This document shows positions 1 through 7,140 of a DNA stretch of 27,760 bases, one piece after another. The position numbers were made by a program, and so were the translations under genes. The DNA is from Albidovulum sp. Its GTDB lineage: Bacteria; Pseudomonadota; Alphaproteobacteria; Rhodobacterales; Rhodobacteraceae. The DNA is taken from contig JAUQYA010000128.1 of assembly GCA_030837785.1 (NCBI GenBank), positions 1 to 27,760 of the forward strand, in the 5' to 3' direction. The notes below the pieces were generated by a model. That model searched no databases, had not been told where the DNA came from, and worked only from the letters and a program-made list of their open reading frames with translations. The stretch's first letter is position 1, and every line of letters begins with the position of its first letter.

Positions 1-132
1 TGCGACATGGCATTGCTCTATGCCTGGAGCATGGATAACCACCATGTTGACGAACACGTGGTTCAATCCGTGCTGGATGATGGAGTATTCTTTGCCGCAC
101 AGATCGCGGCCGAGGAAGAGAAACGCAAATGA
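1..132 (+). CDS. C-terminal end of an ExeA/PEP-CTERM-locus-type secretion ATPase (partial)
   Basis: An open frame enters from the left edge and gives 43 residues, beginning CDMALLYAWSMDNHHVDEH and ending EEEKRK before TGA at 130-132. The pattern C-D-x-A-L-x-x-A-x-x, then a short hydrophilic turn, then V-D followed by an acidic helix resembles the end of the AAA domain of ExeA-like ATPases, which are found in exosortase-associated exopolysaccharide loci. The stop overlaps the start of the next gene as ATGA, so the two are probably translationally coupled. The family call rests on a short tail and on the chain-length gene next door, so it is moderate. The frame itself is well supported by the overlap. 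Confidence 0.6.
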   Translation, partial: CDMALLYAWSMDNHHVDEHVVQSVLDDGVFFAAQIAAEEEKRK

Positions 133-1661
133 ATCTGGACCTGTCCTTCTACCTTGCGGTCTTCCTGAGGCGGCTGCACTACTTCATCATCATCTTCGCG
201 CTCGTCTCCGCCGCCGCGATCGCCGCGGCCTTCCTCCTGCCGCCGGTCTACCGGGCGAACTCGGTCCTTCTCGTCGAAAGCTCGCAGATCCCCGGCGCGC
301 TGGCGGCGCCGACGGTCCAGGCCCAGGCGCTGGAAAAGCTCCAGACCATCCAGAACCGCCTGATGACCCGGACGAACCTCCTGGAAATCGCGCAGAGGCT
401 CAAGGTCTTCAGGGACATGGGGAAGATGACGCCGGACGCGATCGTCGAGGCAATGCGCCAGCAGACGACGATCACCAACAGCGCCGGCCGCGGCATGGCC
501 ACGATCATGACGGTGGTGTTCGAGGGCGAAAGCGGCCCCGTCGTCGCCGGCGTGGTGAACGAATATGTCACCCTGATCCTGAAGGAAGATGTGGCGACGC
601 GGACCGAACGCGCCGAAAATACCGTCGAGTTCTTCAACCAGGAGGTCGACCGCCTGTCAGGCGAGCTTGACCGGATGAGCGCCAGGATCCTCGACTTCCA
701 GAACAAGAACGCCGACGCGCTGCCCAACACGCTGCAATACCGCCTCGGCCAGCAGACGCTCTTGCAGAACAACCTGGCCACGGCGGAAAGCGACATCGCG
801 CGCAACAAGGACCAGAAGGAGCAGATGATCGCGCTCTTCAAAGCGACGGGCCAGATCACCGGCACCACGGCGAACCAGACGCCCGAGGCACGCCAGCTCG
901 ACCAGCTTCGCCAGCAGATGAACACCTACATGGCGACCTATTCGCCGACCAACCCGAAGGTGAAGCAGCTTCAGGCGCAGATCGACCAGCTTGAGGCGAT
1001 CGTCCAGGCGCAGCAGCTTCCGCCCGATGCGGCGGCGGCGCAGATGTCGCCGCTCGACATCCAGCTCGCGACCCTCGACACGCAGATCAAGGCGCTGGAA
1101 ACGCAGCGCCAGCAGCTTCTCGACCAGTTGGCCGTCCTGAAGGATTCGATCGACAGGACCCCCGCGAACCAGATCGCGCTCGATGCATTGAACCGCGACT
1201 ACCAGAACATCCAGCAGCAGTATAATACCGCCGTCGCCCGCCAGGCCCAGGCCGCCGCGGGCGAACAGATCGAGGTCCGGTCGAAGGGAGAGCGCATTTC
1301 GGTGGTCGATGCGGCGACGGTGCCAGACCGGCCGGTCAAGCCGAACCGTGTCCTCATCGCCGGCGGCGGCATCATCGCCGGTGCCGGGCTCGGCATCGCC
1401 GCGATCGTGCTTCTGGAGCTTCTGAACCGCGCCGTGCGGCGGCCGAAGGATCTGATCAAGGCCTTCGGAATCACCCCGATCGCGACGATCCCCTATATGC
1501 GGACTCCGTCCGAGACGATGATGCGCCGGTCCGGCTTCGCCGCGATGCTCCTGGTCGCCGTCATCGGCATCCCGGCCATCATCTACGCGGTCCATGTCTA
1601 CTACCAGCCGCTCGATGTGCTCGTGGGCAGGGTCGCCGCGAAGATCGGCATCAACATGTGA
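129..1661 (+). CDS. Wzz/GumC-type polysaccharide chain-length determinant (exopolysaccharide co-polymerase)
   Basis: This 510-residue inner-membrane protein is expected to control the length or export of a secreted polysaccharide together with a Wzx/Wzy-type system. TM1 lies near residues 17-38 and is followed by a Wzz domain. A long Gln-rich periplasmic coiled-coil region spans about 160-375. The proline-rich stretch PDRPVKPN at 399-406 leads into TM2 (about 408-430, glycine-rich), as is usual for polysaccharide co-polymerases, and an extra hydrophobic segment lies at 469-490. The ATG at 129 overlaps the upstream ATPase stop. The cytoplasmic tyrosine kinase partner is encoded separately 54 bases downstream, so this is the split (membrane protein plus kinase) arrangement. 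Exopolysaccharide/PEP-CTERM locus membership is inferred from neighbours. The polymer made is not predictable. Confidence 0.88.
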   Translation: MNLDLSFYLAVFLRRLHYFIIIFALVSAAAIAAAFLLPPVYRANSVLLVESSQIPGALAAPTVQAQALEKLQTIQNRLMTRTNLLEIAQRLKVFRDMGKMTPDAIVEAMRQQTTITNSAGRGMATIMTVVFEGESGPVVAGVVNEYVTLILKEDVATRTERAENTVEFFNQEVDRLSGELDRMSARILDFQNKNADALPNTLQYRLGQQTLLQNNLATAESDIARNKDQKEQMIALFKATGQITGTTANQTPEARQLDQLRQQMNTYMATYSPTNPKVKQLQAQIDQLEAIVQAQQLPPDAAAAQMSPLDIQLATLDTQIKALETQRQQLLDQLAVLKDSIDRTPANQIALDALNRDYQNIQQQYNTAVARQAQAAAGEQIEVRSKGERISVVDAATVPDRPVKPNRVLIAGGGIIAGAGLGIAAIVLLELLNRAVRRPKDLIKAFGITPIATIPYMRTPSETMMRRSGFAAMLLVAVIGIPAIIYAVHVYYQPLDVLVGRVAAKIGINM

Positions 1662-1715
1662 CGGGCCGGGGAAGCCCGGCTTGCGTGGCCCGAGCGGGCA
1701 GGAGTAGCGACGCAG

Positions 1716-2540
1716 ATGGAAAAACTGGAAGCCGCATTGGCGAAGGCGCGAGAGATGCGCCGTGCCGCGCTTGGCGCGCCGGAAGTGGTGCGCGAAAAGG
1801 TCGCCCCCGGCAGCGGGCAGTTGGCTGGCGTCTGGATATCGCTGCCGGAGGTCCAACTGTCGCCGATGAAGGCGCTGCGCAACCGCATCACCGCGCTGGC
1901 CGGCAACAAGGATGCGACACCTTACGACATGCTGCGCTCGCGCACGATCCGCCTGATGAAGGAAAAGGGCTGGACGCGGCTCGCCATCACCTCGCCGGGT
2001 GCGGCCTGCGGCAAGACGACAATCGCCCTCAACCTCGCCCTCAGCCTGTCGCGGCAGAAGGATCTGAAGGTGATGCTCATCGACCTCGACCTTCGGCGGC
2101 CGTCGCTGCACAGGACCATCGGCCACACGCCGGCGCGTTCGATGCATGAGGTTCTGGAAGGCGCGGCCGGCTTCGAGGATGTCGCCGTCCGGATGGGCGC
2201 GAACCTCATCATCGGGATGAACGCCGCGCCCTCGCGTCACCCGGCCGAGCTTCTGCAAAGCGCCGCAACCCGCGAGACGCTGGATGCGATCGAACGCCGC
2301 TGGCAGCCGGACATCATGCTGTTCGACATGTCGCCGATGCTGGCGAGCGACGACAACGTCGGCTTCCTCGGCAACGTCGACTGCGCGCTGCTGATCGCGG
2401 CGGCGGAAAGCACGACGCTGTCGAACATCGACCTTTGCGAAAAGGAACTGGCGCAGCTTACGAACGTCCTGGGGGTGGTGCTGAACAAGTGCCGATACCC
2501 GGACGATTCCGTCGGCTATGCCTACGGCTCCTACGCCTGA
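1716..2540 (+). CDS. CpsD/BY-kinase-like tyrosine autokinase of an exopolysaccharide locus
   Basis: This 274-residue P-loop protein is the probable cytoplasmic partner of the preceding chain-length protein. In this family, cycles of tyrosine autophosphorylation regulate polysaccharide polymerisation. Walker A is SPGAACGKTT (93-102), Walker A' is LIDLDLRRPS (121-130) and Walker B is MLFDMS (201-206). The segment PYDMLRSR at 69-76 matches the usual FxxLRTN-like element before the P-loop. The last 14 residues carry four tyrosines (261, 268, 270, 273), a short Tyr cluster that suits autophosphorylation. The P-loop has Ala-Ala-Cys where many relatives have Gly-Glu-Gly, a mild deviation. A strong hairpin lies 58 bases past the stop. 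A ParA/MinD-type ATPase is the alternative but fits the tail and context less well. Confidence 0.87.
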   Translation: MEKLEAALAKAREMRRAALGAPEVVREKVAPGSGQLAGVWISLPEVQLSPMKALRNRITALAGNKDATPYDMLRSRTIRLMKEKGWTRLAITSPGAACGKTTIALNLALSLSRQKDLKVMLIDLDLRRPSLHRTIGHTPARSMHEVLEGAAGFEDVAVRMGANLIIGMNAAPSRHPAELLQSAATRETLDAIERRWQPDIMLFDMSPMLASDDNVGFLGNVDCALLIAAAESTTLSNIDLCEKELAQLTNVLGVVLNKCRYPDDSVGYAYGSYA

Positions 2541-2598
2541 CCTCCACCGCCGCTGCCAGGGGCATGCCAGGGTCGTGCAGGCGCTGGCAGAAACGGAA

Positions 2599-2624
2599 AA
2601 AGGCCGGGCGATCGCCCGGCCTTT
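2599..2624. terminator. Bidirectional intrinsic terminator between convergent genes
   Basis: The 26 bases form a perfect palindrome: AAAGGCCGGGCGA followed by its exact complement TCGCCCGGCCTTT. The hairpin has a GC-rich arm of eight or more pairs with A/T runs on both outer sides. It lies between the kinase stop (2540) and the stop of the minus-strand VPLPA-CTERM gene (2643), so it can end transcription from both sides. Confidence 0.88.
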
Positions 2625-2642
2625 GTGAGTCCGTGGTTCGCT

Positions 2643-3305
2643 TCAGGCCGACTTGCGGCGGCGGCGCAGGGCGCCGAGCCCGGCAAGACCGCCAAGAAGC
2701 AGCGCACCGGCGGCCGGAACCGGGACCGGAGCGATGCCGATGCCGGCAAGCGCGCCGTCGGCATAGCCGAACGTATCGTTCGAGCTGAGGATCGTGAAGC
2801 GGATCACCGAAGCGTAGACCGGGGCAAAGTTCGCCGCGACGAAGCCGGGCGCGCCGGTGCGCGCGATTTCGGTCGCCGCGAGCGACACGATCGGGTTGCC
2901 ACCGTTGATCGTCGCCTGGCCGACCTCGTAGGACGAGTGGTCCGGCGCGACGAAGAGGTCGAGGAAATAGACCGCGTTGATCAGAACCGGGGCGCTGAAC
3001 GTGATCTCGATCCACTCCTGCCCCTTGGGCGAGTTCGTGATCTCGTCGTCGTTCCGGCCGACGCCGTAGCCGTCCGTCTCGAACGACAGGCCGGTTCCCG
3101 ACGGCGCCGAAGTGCCGTCAAACGCCTGCGAATTGTTGAGGATGCCGCTCGCGGTCAACTGCCACGACACGGAGCCCTGGAAGAGCGATCCGGACGTTCC
3201 CGTCGACGCATCGGTGAAGTCGATCACATAAGCACTTGCCGACGATGCCGCTGCCACCAGCGCGAGCCCAGCAACGGCCCCCGCCATCATGTTCTTGCCA
3301 ATCAT
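2643..3305 (-). CDS. Secreted VPLPA-CTERM sorting-domain protein
   Basis: This 220-residue exported protein has a signal peptide (about 1-25, ending SSASA|Y). A beta-rich extracellular body with aromatic and Ser/Thr/Gly-rich segments follows. The tail at 194-220 has VPVPAAG, a hydrophobic glycine-rich stretch and a final RRRRK. That tripartite tail is the VPLPA-type PEP-CTERM signal, cleaved in Rhodobacterales by an exosortase (XrtD type); no exosortase gene is in this window. The body resembles carbohydrate-binding-like PEP-CTERM proteins, but I cannot assign a function. The start at 3305 is preferred over an upstream ATG at 3335 because a GAAGGGG ribosome site precedes it and the signal peptide then begins cleanly. 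It faces the exopolysaccharide genes across a shared terminator. Confidence 0.85.
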   Translation of the reverse strand: MIGKNMMAGAVAGLALVAAASSASAYVIDFTDASTGTSGSLFQGSVSWQLTASGILNNSQAFDGTSAPSGTGLSFETDGYGVGRNDDEITNSPKGQEWIEITFSAPVLINAVYFLDLFVAPDHSSYEVGQATINGGNPIVSLAATEIARTGAPGFVAANFAPVYASVIRFTILSSNDTFGYADGALAGIGIAPVPVPAAGALLLGGLAGLGALRRRRKSA

Positions 3306-3628
3306 TTCCACCCCTTCACGTCCCGAAATACACACGCGTTACCTTCCGACTTTTTTTTACCACAATCTCGCCGGGATACACCATACCGTCGCCATGATTT
3401 TTCCTTTTTTCCGTTGCCTCCCATGACGAATCAACCTGTGATTGCTGGAATTCCCCCATTGAAGGAAAAATCGACGTGAAAACGGGTTTTCGTTAACAGA
3501 TCGAAAACAATTGCCGTTGTCAAATCCGGCAACTTTGAGGCAATTGCCGGGCGACCGTTTCCGGATCATGCGTTGGGGGTTCAGTTTTCCGCGCCCGCCG
3601 TGGCAGGAGGGGGGCGGCAGGGAGAATC
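3306..3628. promoter_or_regulatory. Divergent intergenic region between the VPLPA-CTERM and GT2 genes
   Basis: These 323 bases hold no credible gene. The stretch is far more AT-rich than its surroundings, with T runs near 3351-3358 and 3399-3410 and a GTTAAC at 3492-3497. It must supply promoters for the leftward VPLPA-CTERM gene and the rightward glycosyltransferase. I could not fix a convincing sigma-70 or sigma-54 promoter. A set of alternating half-sites is listed separately. Confidence 0.6.
3511..3550. promoter_or_regulatory. Operator-like array of three TTGCCG half-sites
   Basis: TTGCCG occurs at 3511-3516, its complement CGGCAA at 3527-3532 and TTGCCG again at 3544-3549. The latter two extend to a 7-bp inverted repeat CCGGCAA-N11-TTGCCGG (3526-3550). 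The outer copies are also a 9-bp direct repeat, CAATTGCCG, 33 bases apart. Regular spacing of 16-17 bases on alternating strands suggests a dimeric regulator site upstream of the GT2 gene. The regulator is unknown. Confidence 0.4.
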
Positions 3629-4510
3629 ATGTCGATCATGAACGCCGAGTGCGTCGTCATCATTCCGCACTACAACGACATCGCACGGCTTCGCCGCTGC
3701 CTCGCCGCGCTGCGCGCCGAGGATCGCGCCGGCGTCGACATTCTGGTCGTCGACAACGGCTCGACCGAATCGCTCGAGCCCGTGAAGGCGGAAAATCCCG
3801 GCGTCCGCTTCGTGACCGAACCGGCGAAGGGCGCGGCACTCGCCCGCAATCGCGGCGTGGCGGAAAGCCGGGCCGGAAGGCTTGTCTTCCTCGACTCCGA
3901 CTGCGTCCCGGCGCCCGGCTGGCTCGCCGCCGCCCGCCGCGCGGGGGGGCGGGCGGACATCGTCGGCGGCGCGATCGACGTCTTCGACGAAACCCCCCCG
4001 CCGCGCTCTGGCGCGGAGGCGTTCGAAACCGTCTTTGCGTTCAACTACAGGGACTACATCGAGCGGAAGGGGTTTTCGGTCACCGCCAATCTCGTGACGA
4101 CGCGGCCGGTGTTCGAGGCGGTCGGCCCCTTCGTCAACGGCCTGTCGGAGGACGCCGAATGGTGCTTCCGCGCCCGCGACAGGGGGTTTCGCCTCGTGCT
4201 CGACGAGGCGATGCGGGTGTCGCATCCCACCCGCTCCGACTGGCCGGCGCTGGTGCGCAAGTGGCGGCGGATCGCGCGCGAGATGTTCGCGCTGCACATG
4301 CAGGCGCATCCGGGCACGGCCGGCCGTCTGCGCTGGGCCTTGCGCGCGCTGGCGATGGCGGCAAGCTGGGTGCCGCACCTGCCACGCATTCTCCTCAGCC
4401 GCCGTCTTGGCGGCGCCGGAGAGCGGGTGCGGGGCGCGGCCACGCTGATCCGCCTGCGGCTTCTCAGAAGCTGGTGGATGCTGCGCCAGGCCGCCGGCGC
4501 CACGGCCTGA
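3629..4510 (+). CDS. Family 2 glycosyltransferase
   Basis: This 293-residue GT-A fold glycosyltransferase should transfer a sugar from a nucleotide-sugar donor during surface polysaccharide assembly. It opens with VVIIPHYND (9-17) and has the donor-site VDNGST (41-46), the metal-binding DSD (89-91) in VFLDSDCVPAPGW, and the candidate catalytic-base segment SEDAEW (173-178). The C-terminal part (about 210-290) is basic with amphipathic or hydrophobic helices, suggesting peripheral membrane association. The ATG at 3629 has GGGAG about 4 bases before it; a second ATG three codons later is possible. It is transcribed alone, divergent from the VPLPA-CTERM gene and convergent with the beta-helix gene. 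Acceptor and linkage cannot be told from sequence. Confidence 0.87.
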   Translation: MSIMNAECVVIIPHYNDIARLRRCLAALRAEDRAGVDILVVDNGSTESLEPVKAENPGVRFVTEPAKGAALARNRGVAESRAGRLVFLDSDCVPAPGWLAAARRAGGRADIVGGAIDVFDETPPPRSGAEAFETVFAFNYRDYIERKGFSVTANLVTTRPVFEAVGPFVNGLSEDAEWCFRARDRGFRLVLDEAMRVSHPTRSDWPALVRKWRRIAREMFALHMQAHPGTAGRLRWALRALAMAASWVPHLPRILLSRRLGGAGERVRGAATLIRLRLLRSWWMLRQAAGATA

Positions 4511-4522
4511 CCGGGGCAACGG

Positions 4523-4550
4523 AAAACCCCGCCGGCAGGGCCGGCGGGGT
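4523..4550 (-). terminator. Intrinsic terminator of the beta-helix gene
   Basis: A 10-bp stem, ACCCCGCCGG (4526-4535) with CCGGCGGGGT (4541-4550), has a 5-base loop. Read on the minus strand, the stem is followed by TTTT (4526-4523), as expected for Rho-independent termination of the leftward gene ending at 4574. On the plus strand there is no T tract, but the stem may also slow transcription leaving the GT2 gene. Confidence 0.78.
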
Positions 4551-4573
4551 CTCGGTGCAGGGTCGGAGCGGGA

Positions 4574-6448
4574 TCAGAAGTTCTCGTAGGCTCCGGCGTC
4601 GGGCGCCTTGCCCTTGGGGCGCGCCGTGCCGGCGATGTCGTCCTTCGGGGCCAGCGTGGGTGCGCCGGCGTCGATGGCCTTGGAACCCGACCGCAGGGTG
4701 AAGTCCTGCTTGGCCACGCCGGCGAACTCGTTCGACGCATTGGTCACGACCACGTTGCTCGTCTCCACGATCTTGGTGGCCGGATCGGACTTTACCTTGA
4801 GCGAGGTCGTCATGTTGTTGGCCACGGTCATGTTGAGCGACTGGCGCCCGTCGCGGTTGGCCGACACGCGGATCCAGGGGAAGACGCCGGCCGTCCCGAA
4901 GGCGTGGATCACCGTGTTGTTGACGATCTGGCTGTTCTGGCCGCCCGCGATCGTGATGCCATGATACGCGGTGGTGGAGACGATGTTGTTGCGGATCAGG
5001 AAGTTGTCATAGACCCCGGCAAACAGGCTGATGCCCTGCAGCTTGCAGGCAAGAGGGCTCCGTGTGCCGACGAATTCGAAGATCTTGTTGTCTTCGATCG
5101 TGAGGTTGCGCAGCGTGCCGGTGCCGACCTTGCCGGTCGGTCCGTTCGTCCAGGCCTGGAACGCGTCGGTATGGCTGCCGTTCACCTGATGGCAGTTCTG
5201 CACCTTGTTGCCGCGCACGATGGAATTGTCGCCAAGCGCCCGCATCCCGTCGCCCGAGAAACCGTCGACGATGTTCTTCTCCATCAGCGCGTTCTGGCCG
5301 AGCAAGATGATGCCGTTGAAGATGCCTGTCACCCGGCTGCGCGCGACGATCATGTTGGGCCCGTCGACCTGGAAGCCGGTGCGCTGGTAGGTGTTCCAGT
5401 CGTTGGCCGTCCAGCTCGAATAGTTGCCCGCCGTGGCGATCCCGCGCACATCCAGATCGGTGAAGGCGACGTTGCTCGCCGTGGAATAGGTGCGAACCAG
5501 CGCGCCTGACCCCGCATTCGACGACCGCGGCCAGACCTTGAGGCCCGTGAACTGCACGTTCGACGAGTTCATCACAAGGATGGAATCGGCATGCGCGACG
5601 GCACCTGCAACCGGTGCGATGGTCACCTTGGAAGCGAATTTCTTGTCCCGGACCAGAAGCTGGCCGTGATAGCCGTCGAGCAGGAAGATGCGGTCGCCGC
5701 CGGTCACCTTGCCGGACTTCATCAGCGCGTCGAAGTTCGCCCAGACCTGCGCACCCGCCGGCAGCGCGACACCGGTCGTCGACGCGGGCGCCGTCAGCGG
5801 TCCCGCCCCGGTCGTTCCGCCGGCCCCGGTTGTTCCGCCGGCCCCGGTCGTTCCGCCGGCCCCTGCTGTCTCGCCGGATGGTGCCGTCTCGGCCGCCGAT
5901 CGCTGCGTCGCCGTCGTGTCCTCGGCGGTCGTGTCCGCGGCGGTCGTGGTCGTGTCAGTGGCCGTCGTGTCAGTGGCCGTCGTGTCCGCGGCGGTGGTGT
6001 CCTCGATGCCTCCGCTCTCCACGCTCTGGTCGAGCGACTCGTCGCCCGATGACGCGATCTCGGCCCCGGTGTCGCCCGAACTGTCGCCCGGAACCCCCCC
6101 GCCCGCCGTCACGGTCCCTTCCGTCACGACGCCGTCCGTCGAGGGTTGCCCCCCGGTGGTGGATTCGGAAGACTTGCCCTTGCGGACCGACACCCACTTT
6201 CCGGCGCGTTCGCTGACGGTGCCGGACCCGGTCTTGAGCTGCTCGGACGTCTTGGCCGTTTGCTTCGGCGCCGGGATCACGGCCGGGTCGCCGGAGTCGC
6301 CCGCGGCCTGGAGCGTGATGACGGCAAGCGCTGTGCCCGACACCGCGCCGGGAGTGATCGCCTTGACAAAATAATCGGCTGCGAAGGCCTGCGATCCCGC
6401 CAGCGCAGTACTCAGCCCCAGGAGTGCGAGAGAGCGCACAAGTTTCAT
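4574..6448 (-). CDS. Secreted right-handed parallel beta-helix protein with repetitive Thr/Asp/Gly linker
   Basis: This 624-residue exported protein has a signal peptide (about 1-23, ending SQAFA|ADYF). A small N-terminal region runs to about 95. A low-complexity linker (about 95-225) contains TATDT-like units and GAGGTT units. A right-handed parallel beta-helix then runs from about 235 to 590, with repeated N-x-x-I-x-x-N type coils such as IRNNIVS and IVNNTVIHAFG. The final DAGAPTLAPKDDIAGTARP and DAGAYE match the usual end of these beta-helix proteins. Relatives include polysaccharide lyases and C5-epimerases, so it may bind or trim the local exopolysaccharide, but I cannot identify catalytic residues. 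It has its own terminator and sits between polysaccharide genes. AAAGGA precedes the ATG by about 10 bases. Confidence 0.82.
   Translation of the reverse strand: MKLVRSLALLGLSTALAGSQAFAADYFVKAITPGAVSGTALAVITLQAAGDSGDPAVIPAPKQTAKTSEQLKTGSGTVSERAGKWVSVRKGKSSESTTGGQPSTDGVVTEGTVTAGGGVPGDSSGDTGAEIASSGDESLDQSVESGGIEDTTAADTTATDTTATDTTTTAADTTAEDTTATQRSAAETAPSGETAGAGGTTGAGGTTGAGGTTGAGPLTAPASTTGVALPAGAQVWANFDALMKSGKVTGGDRIFLLDGYHGQLLVRDKKFASKVTIAPVAGAVAHADSILVMNSSNVQFTGLKVWPRSSNAGSGALVRTYSTASNVAFTDLDVRGIATAGNYSSWTANDWNTYQRTGFQVDGPNMIVARSRVTGIFNGIILLGQNALMEKNIVDGFSGDGMRALGDNSIVRGNKVQNCHQVNGSHTDAFQAWTNGPTGKVGTGTLRNLTIEDNKIFEFVGTRSPLACKLQGISLFAGVYDNFLIRNNIVSTTAYHGITIAGGQNSQIVNNTVIHAFGTAGVFPWIRVSANRDGRQSLNMTVANNMTTSLKVKSDPATKIVETSNVVVTNASNEFAGVAKQDFTLRSGSKAIDAGAPTLAPKDDIAGTARPKGKAPDAGAYENF
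5805..5858. repeat. Three tandem 18-bp repeats inside the beta-helix gene linker
   Basis: The unit GCCCCGGTCGTTCCGCCG occurs at 5805-5822, 5823-5840 (one base different) and 5841-5858, with a degenerating copy after it. On the coding strand it encodes the GAGGTT linker repeats. Near-identity at DNA level, including wobble bases, points to recent duplication. Confidence 0.85.
5916..5996. repeat. Imperfect 15-bp tandem repeats inside the beta-helix gene linker
   Basis: Units related to GTGTCAGTGGCCGTC occur at 5916-5930, 5931-5945, 5952-5966, 5967-5981 and 5982-5996, with a 6-base interruption at 5946-5951. The copies at 5952 and 5967 are identical. They encode the TTATD/TTAAD linker. The 15-bp period keeps the reading frame, so unit gain or loss would only change linker length. 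Confidence 0.8.
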
Positions 6449-6795
6449 GAGCCGGTTCCTTTGATCGAGAGTGTATCGACCGGATCAACAATGCGGGACA
6501 ACGTGGCGAAGATGCGGCGCAAATGCAGTCCTGCTGTGTCATGGGGGCCGAATTGGCGGGTTTCCGTTAAGTAAGTTTTGACCAAAACAGCGCGAATCCG
6601 CCGAAACGGCGGCTCGCCGCCGATGGCCGCGAAACAGTGATCACCGTGCGGTTGAGTCCCCGGATCTTAACCGACCTCGACCCATTGTTGCCGAGTCGGA
6701 GGGTGGCCGAACGGCCGCCCGTCCGCCATTTGGGTCCCCGGGGCCCCCGGGGCCGGCCGCGCTTGCGGAGGGGGCCGGCCGAACAGGAGAGAAAG
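6449..6795. promoter_or_regulatory. Divergent intergenic region between the beta-helix and head-spike base genes
   Basis: There is no credible gene in these 347 bases. The left two thirds are less GC-rich and contain a CtrA-like motif and a palindrome, listed separately, plus a TTAACC half-site at 6667-6672. The right end (about 6735-6785) is very GC-rich with CCCCGGGG copies and two GGCCGGCC blocks, able to form a stable stem just before the AGGAGAG ribosome site of the spike gene. No clear sigma-70 promoter was fixed. Confidence 0.55.
6567..6588. promoter_or_regulatory. CtrA-like box fused to a 14-bp palindrome
   Basis: TTAA-N7-TTGA at 6567-6581 differs by one base from the CtrA consensus TTAA-N7-TTAA. 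Its right half overlaps the palindrome GTTTTG-AC-CAAAAC at 6575-6588. CtrA is a known regulator of GTA genes in Rhodobacter, which makes the position upstream of a spike gene suggestive. TTAA half-sites occur by chance even in GC-rich DNA, so this is a candidate only. Confidence 0.35.
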
Positions 6796-7056
6796 ATGGA
6801 CAAGTTTTCTGACTACCCGACCAGCCTCACGGCTCCCGCGCGCGACGCCGCCGCGATCGTGCCGAACGATGCGACCGATCTGGCGGTGCTGCCACGGGCG
6901 TTGTTCATCGGCCAGACCGGCGATGTCTCGGCCCGCCTTGCCGGCGGACAGACCGTCGTTTTCCGCAACGTTCAGGCAGGCGGCGTCCTTCCGGTCCGGG
7001 CCGCGCGGGTCAATTCGACCGGCACCACCGCCGCCGACATCCTTGCCCTCTGGTAA
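6796..7056 (+). CDS. ghsA: GTA/phage head-spike base protein, Rcc01079 family
   Basis: This 86-residue protein opens MDKFSDYPTSLTAPARDAA, continues with IVPNDATDL and ALFIGQTGDVSARLAGGQTV, and ends TGTTAADILALW. I recognise this layout as that of the small spike-base protein of the Rhodobacter capsulatus gene transfer agent (Rcc01079, GhsA). That protein sits on capsid vertices and anchors the fibre that binds the recipient's capsule. The start at 6796 has AGGAGAG immediately upstream; the longer frame from 6637 would add a basic, uncharacteristic extension. The main GTA capsid and tail cluster is not in this window, and in R. capsulatus the spike genes are also separate from it. Here the gene is alone on its strand and convergent with a large LamG-type protein. 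Identification is from memory of the family, not a search. Confidence 0.75.
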   Translation: MDKFSDYPTSLTAPARDAAAIVPNDATDLAVLPRALFIGQTGDVSARLAGGQTVVFRNVQAGGVLPVRAARVNSTGTTAADILALW

Positions 7057-7095
7057 GGTCCGCAGCGGGAAAGGCACCCTCTCGAGCAAGACGAA

Positions 7096-7118
7096 ACAGG
7101 GGCCCGCCGGGCCCCTGT
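7096..7118. terminator. Bidirectional terminator hairpin between spike base and LamG-type gene
   Basis: ACAGGGGCCC (7096-7105) pairs perfectly with GGGCCCCTGT (7109-7118) across a 3-base loop. It lies 40 bases after the spike-base stop and 23 bases after the end of the leftward gene. The minus-strand side is followed by TTTCG, a short T run; the plus-strand side has CGCATTT. Confidence 0.78.
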
Positions 7119-7140
7119 CGCATTTCCCGCCCTGTCCGCG

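Noticed and set aside
657..2258. A 533-codon minus-strand frame opposite the chain-length and kinase genes
   Set aside because: Low-complexity Arg/His/Asp-rich translation, antisense to two well-supported genes, with no ribosome site or family match.
3306..3628. A sigma-54 promoter (GG-N10-GC) for the VPLPA-CTERM gene
   Set aside because: Such promoters are known for PEP-CTERM genes, but no adequate -24/-12 match was found in this region on either strand.
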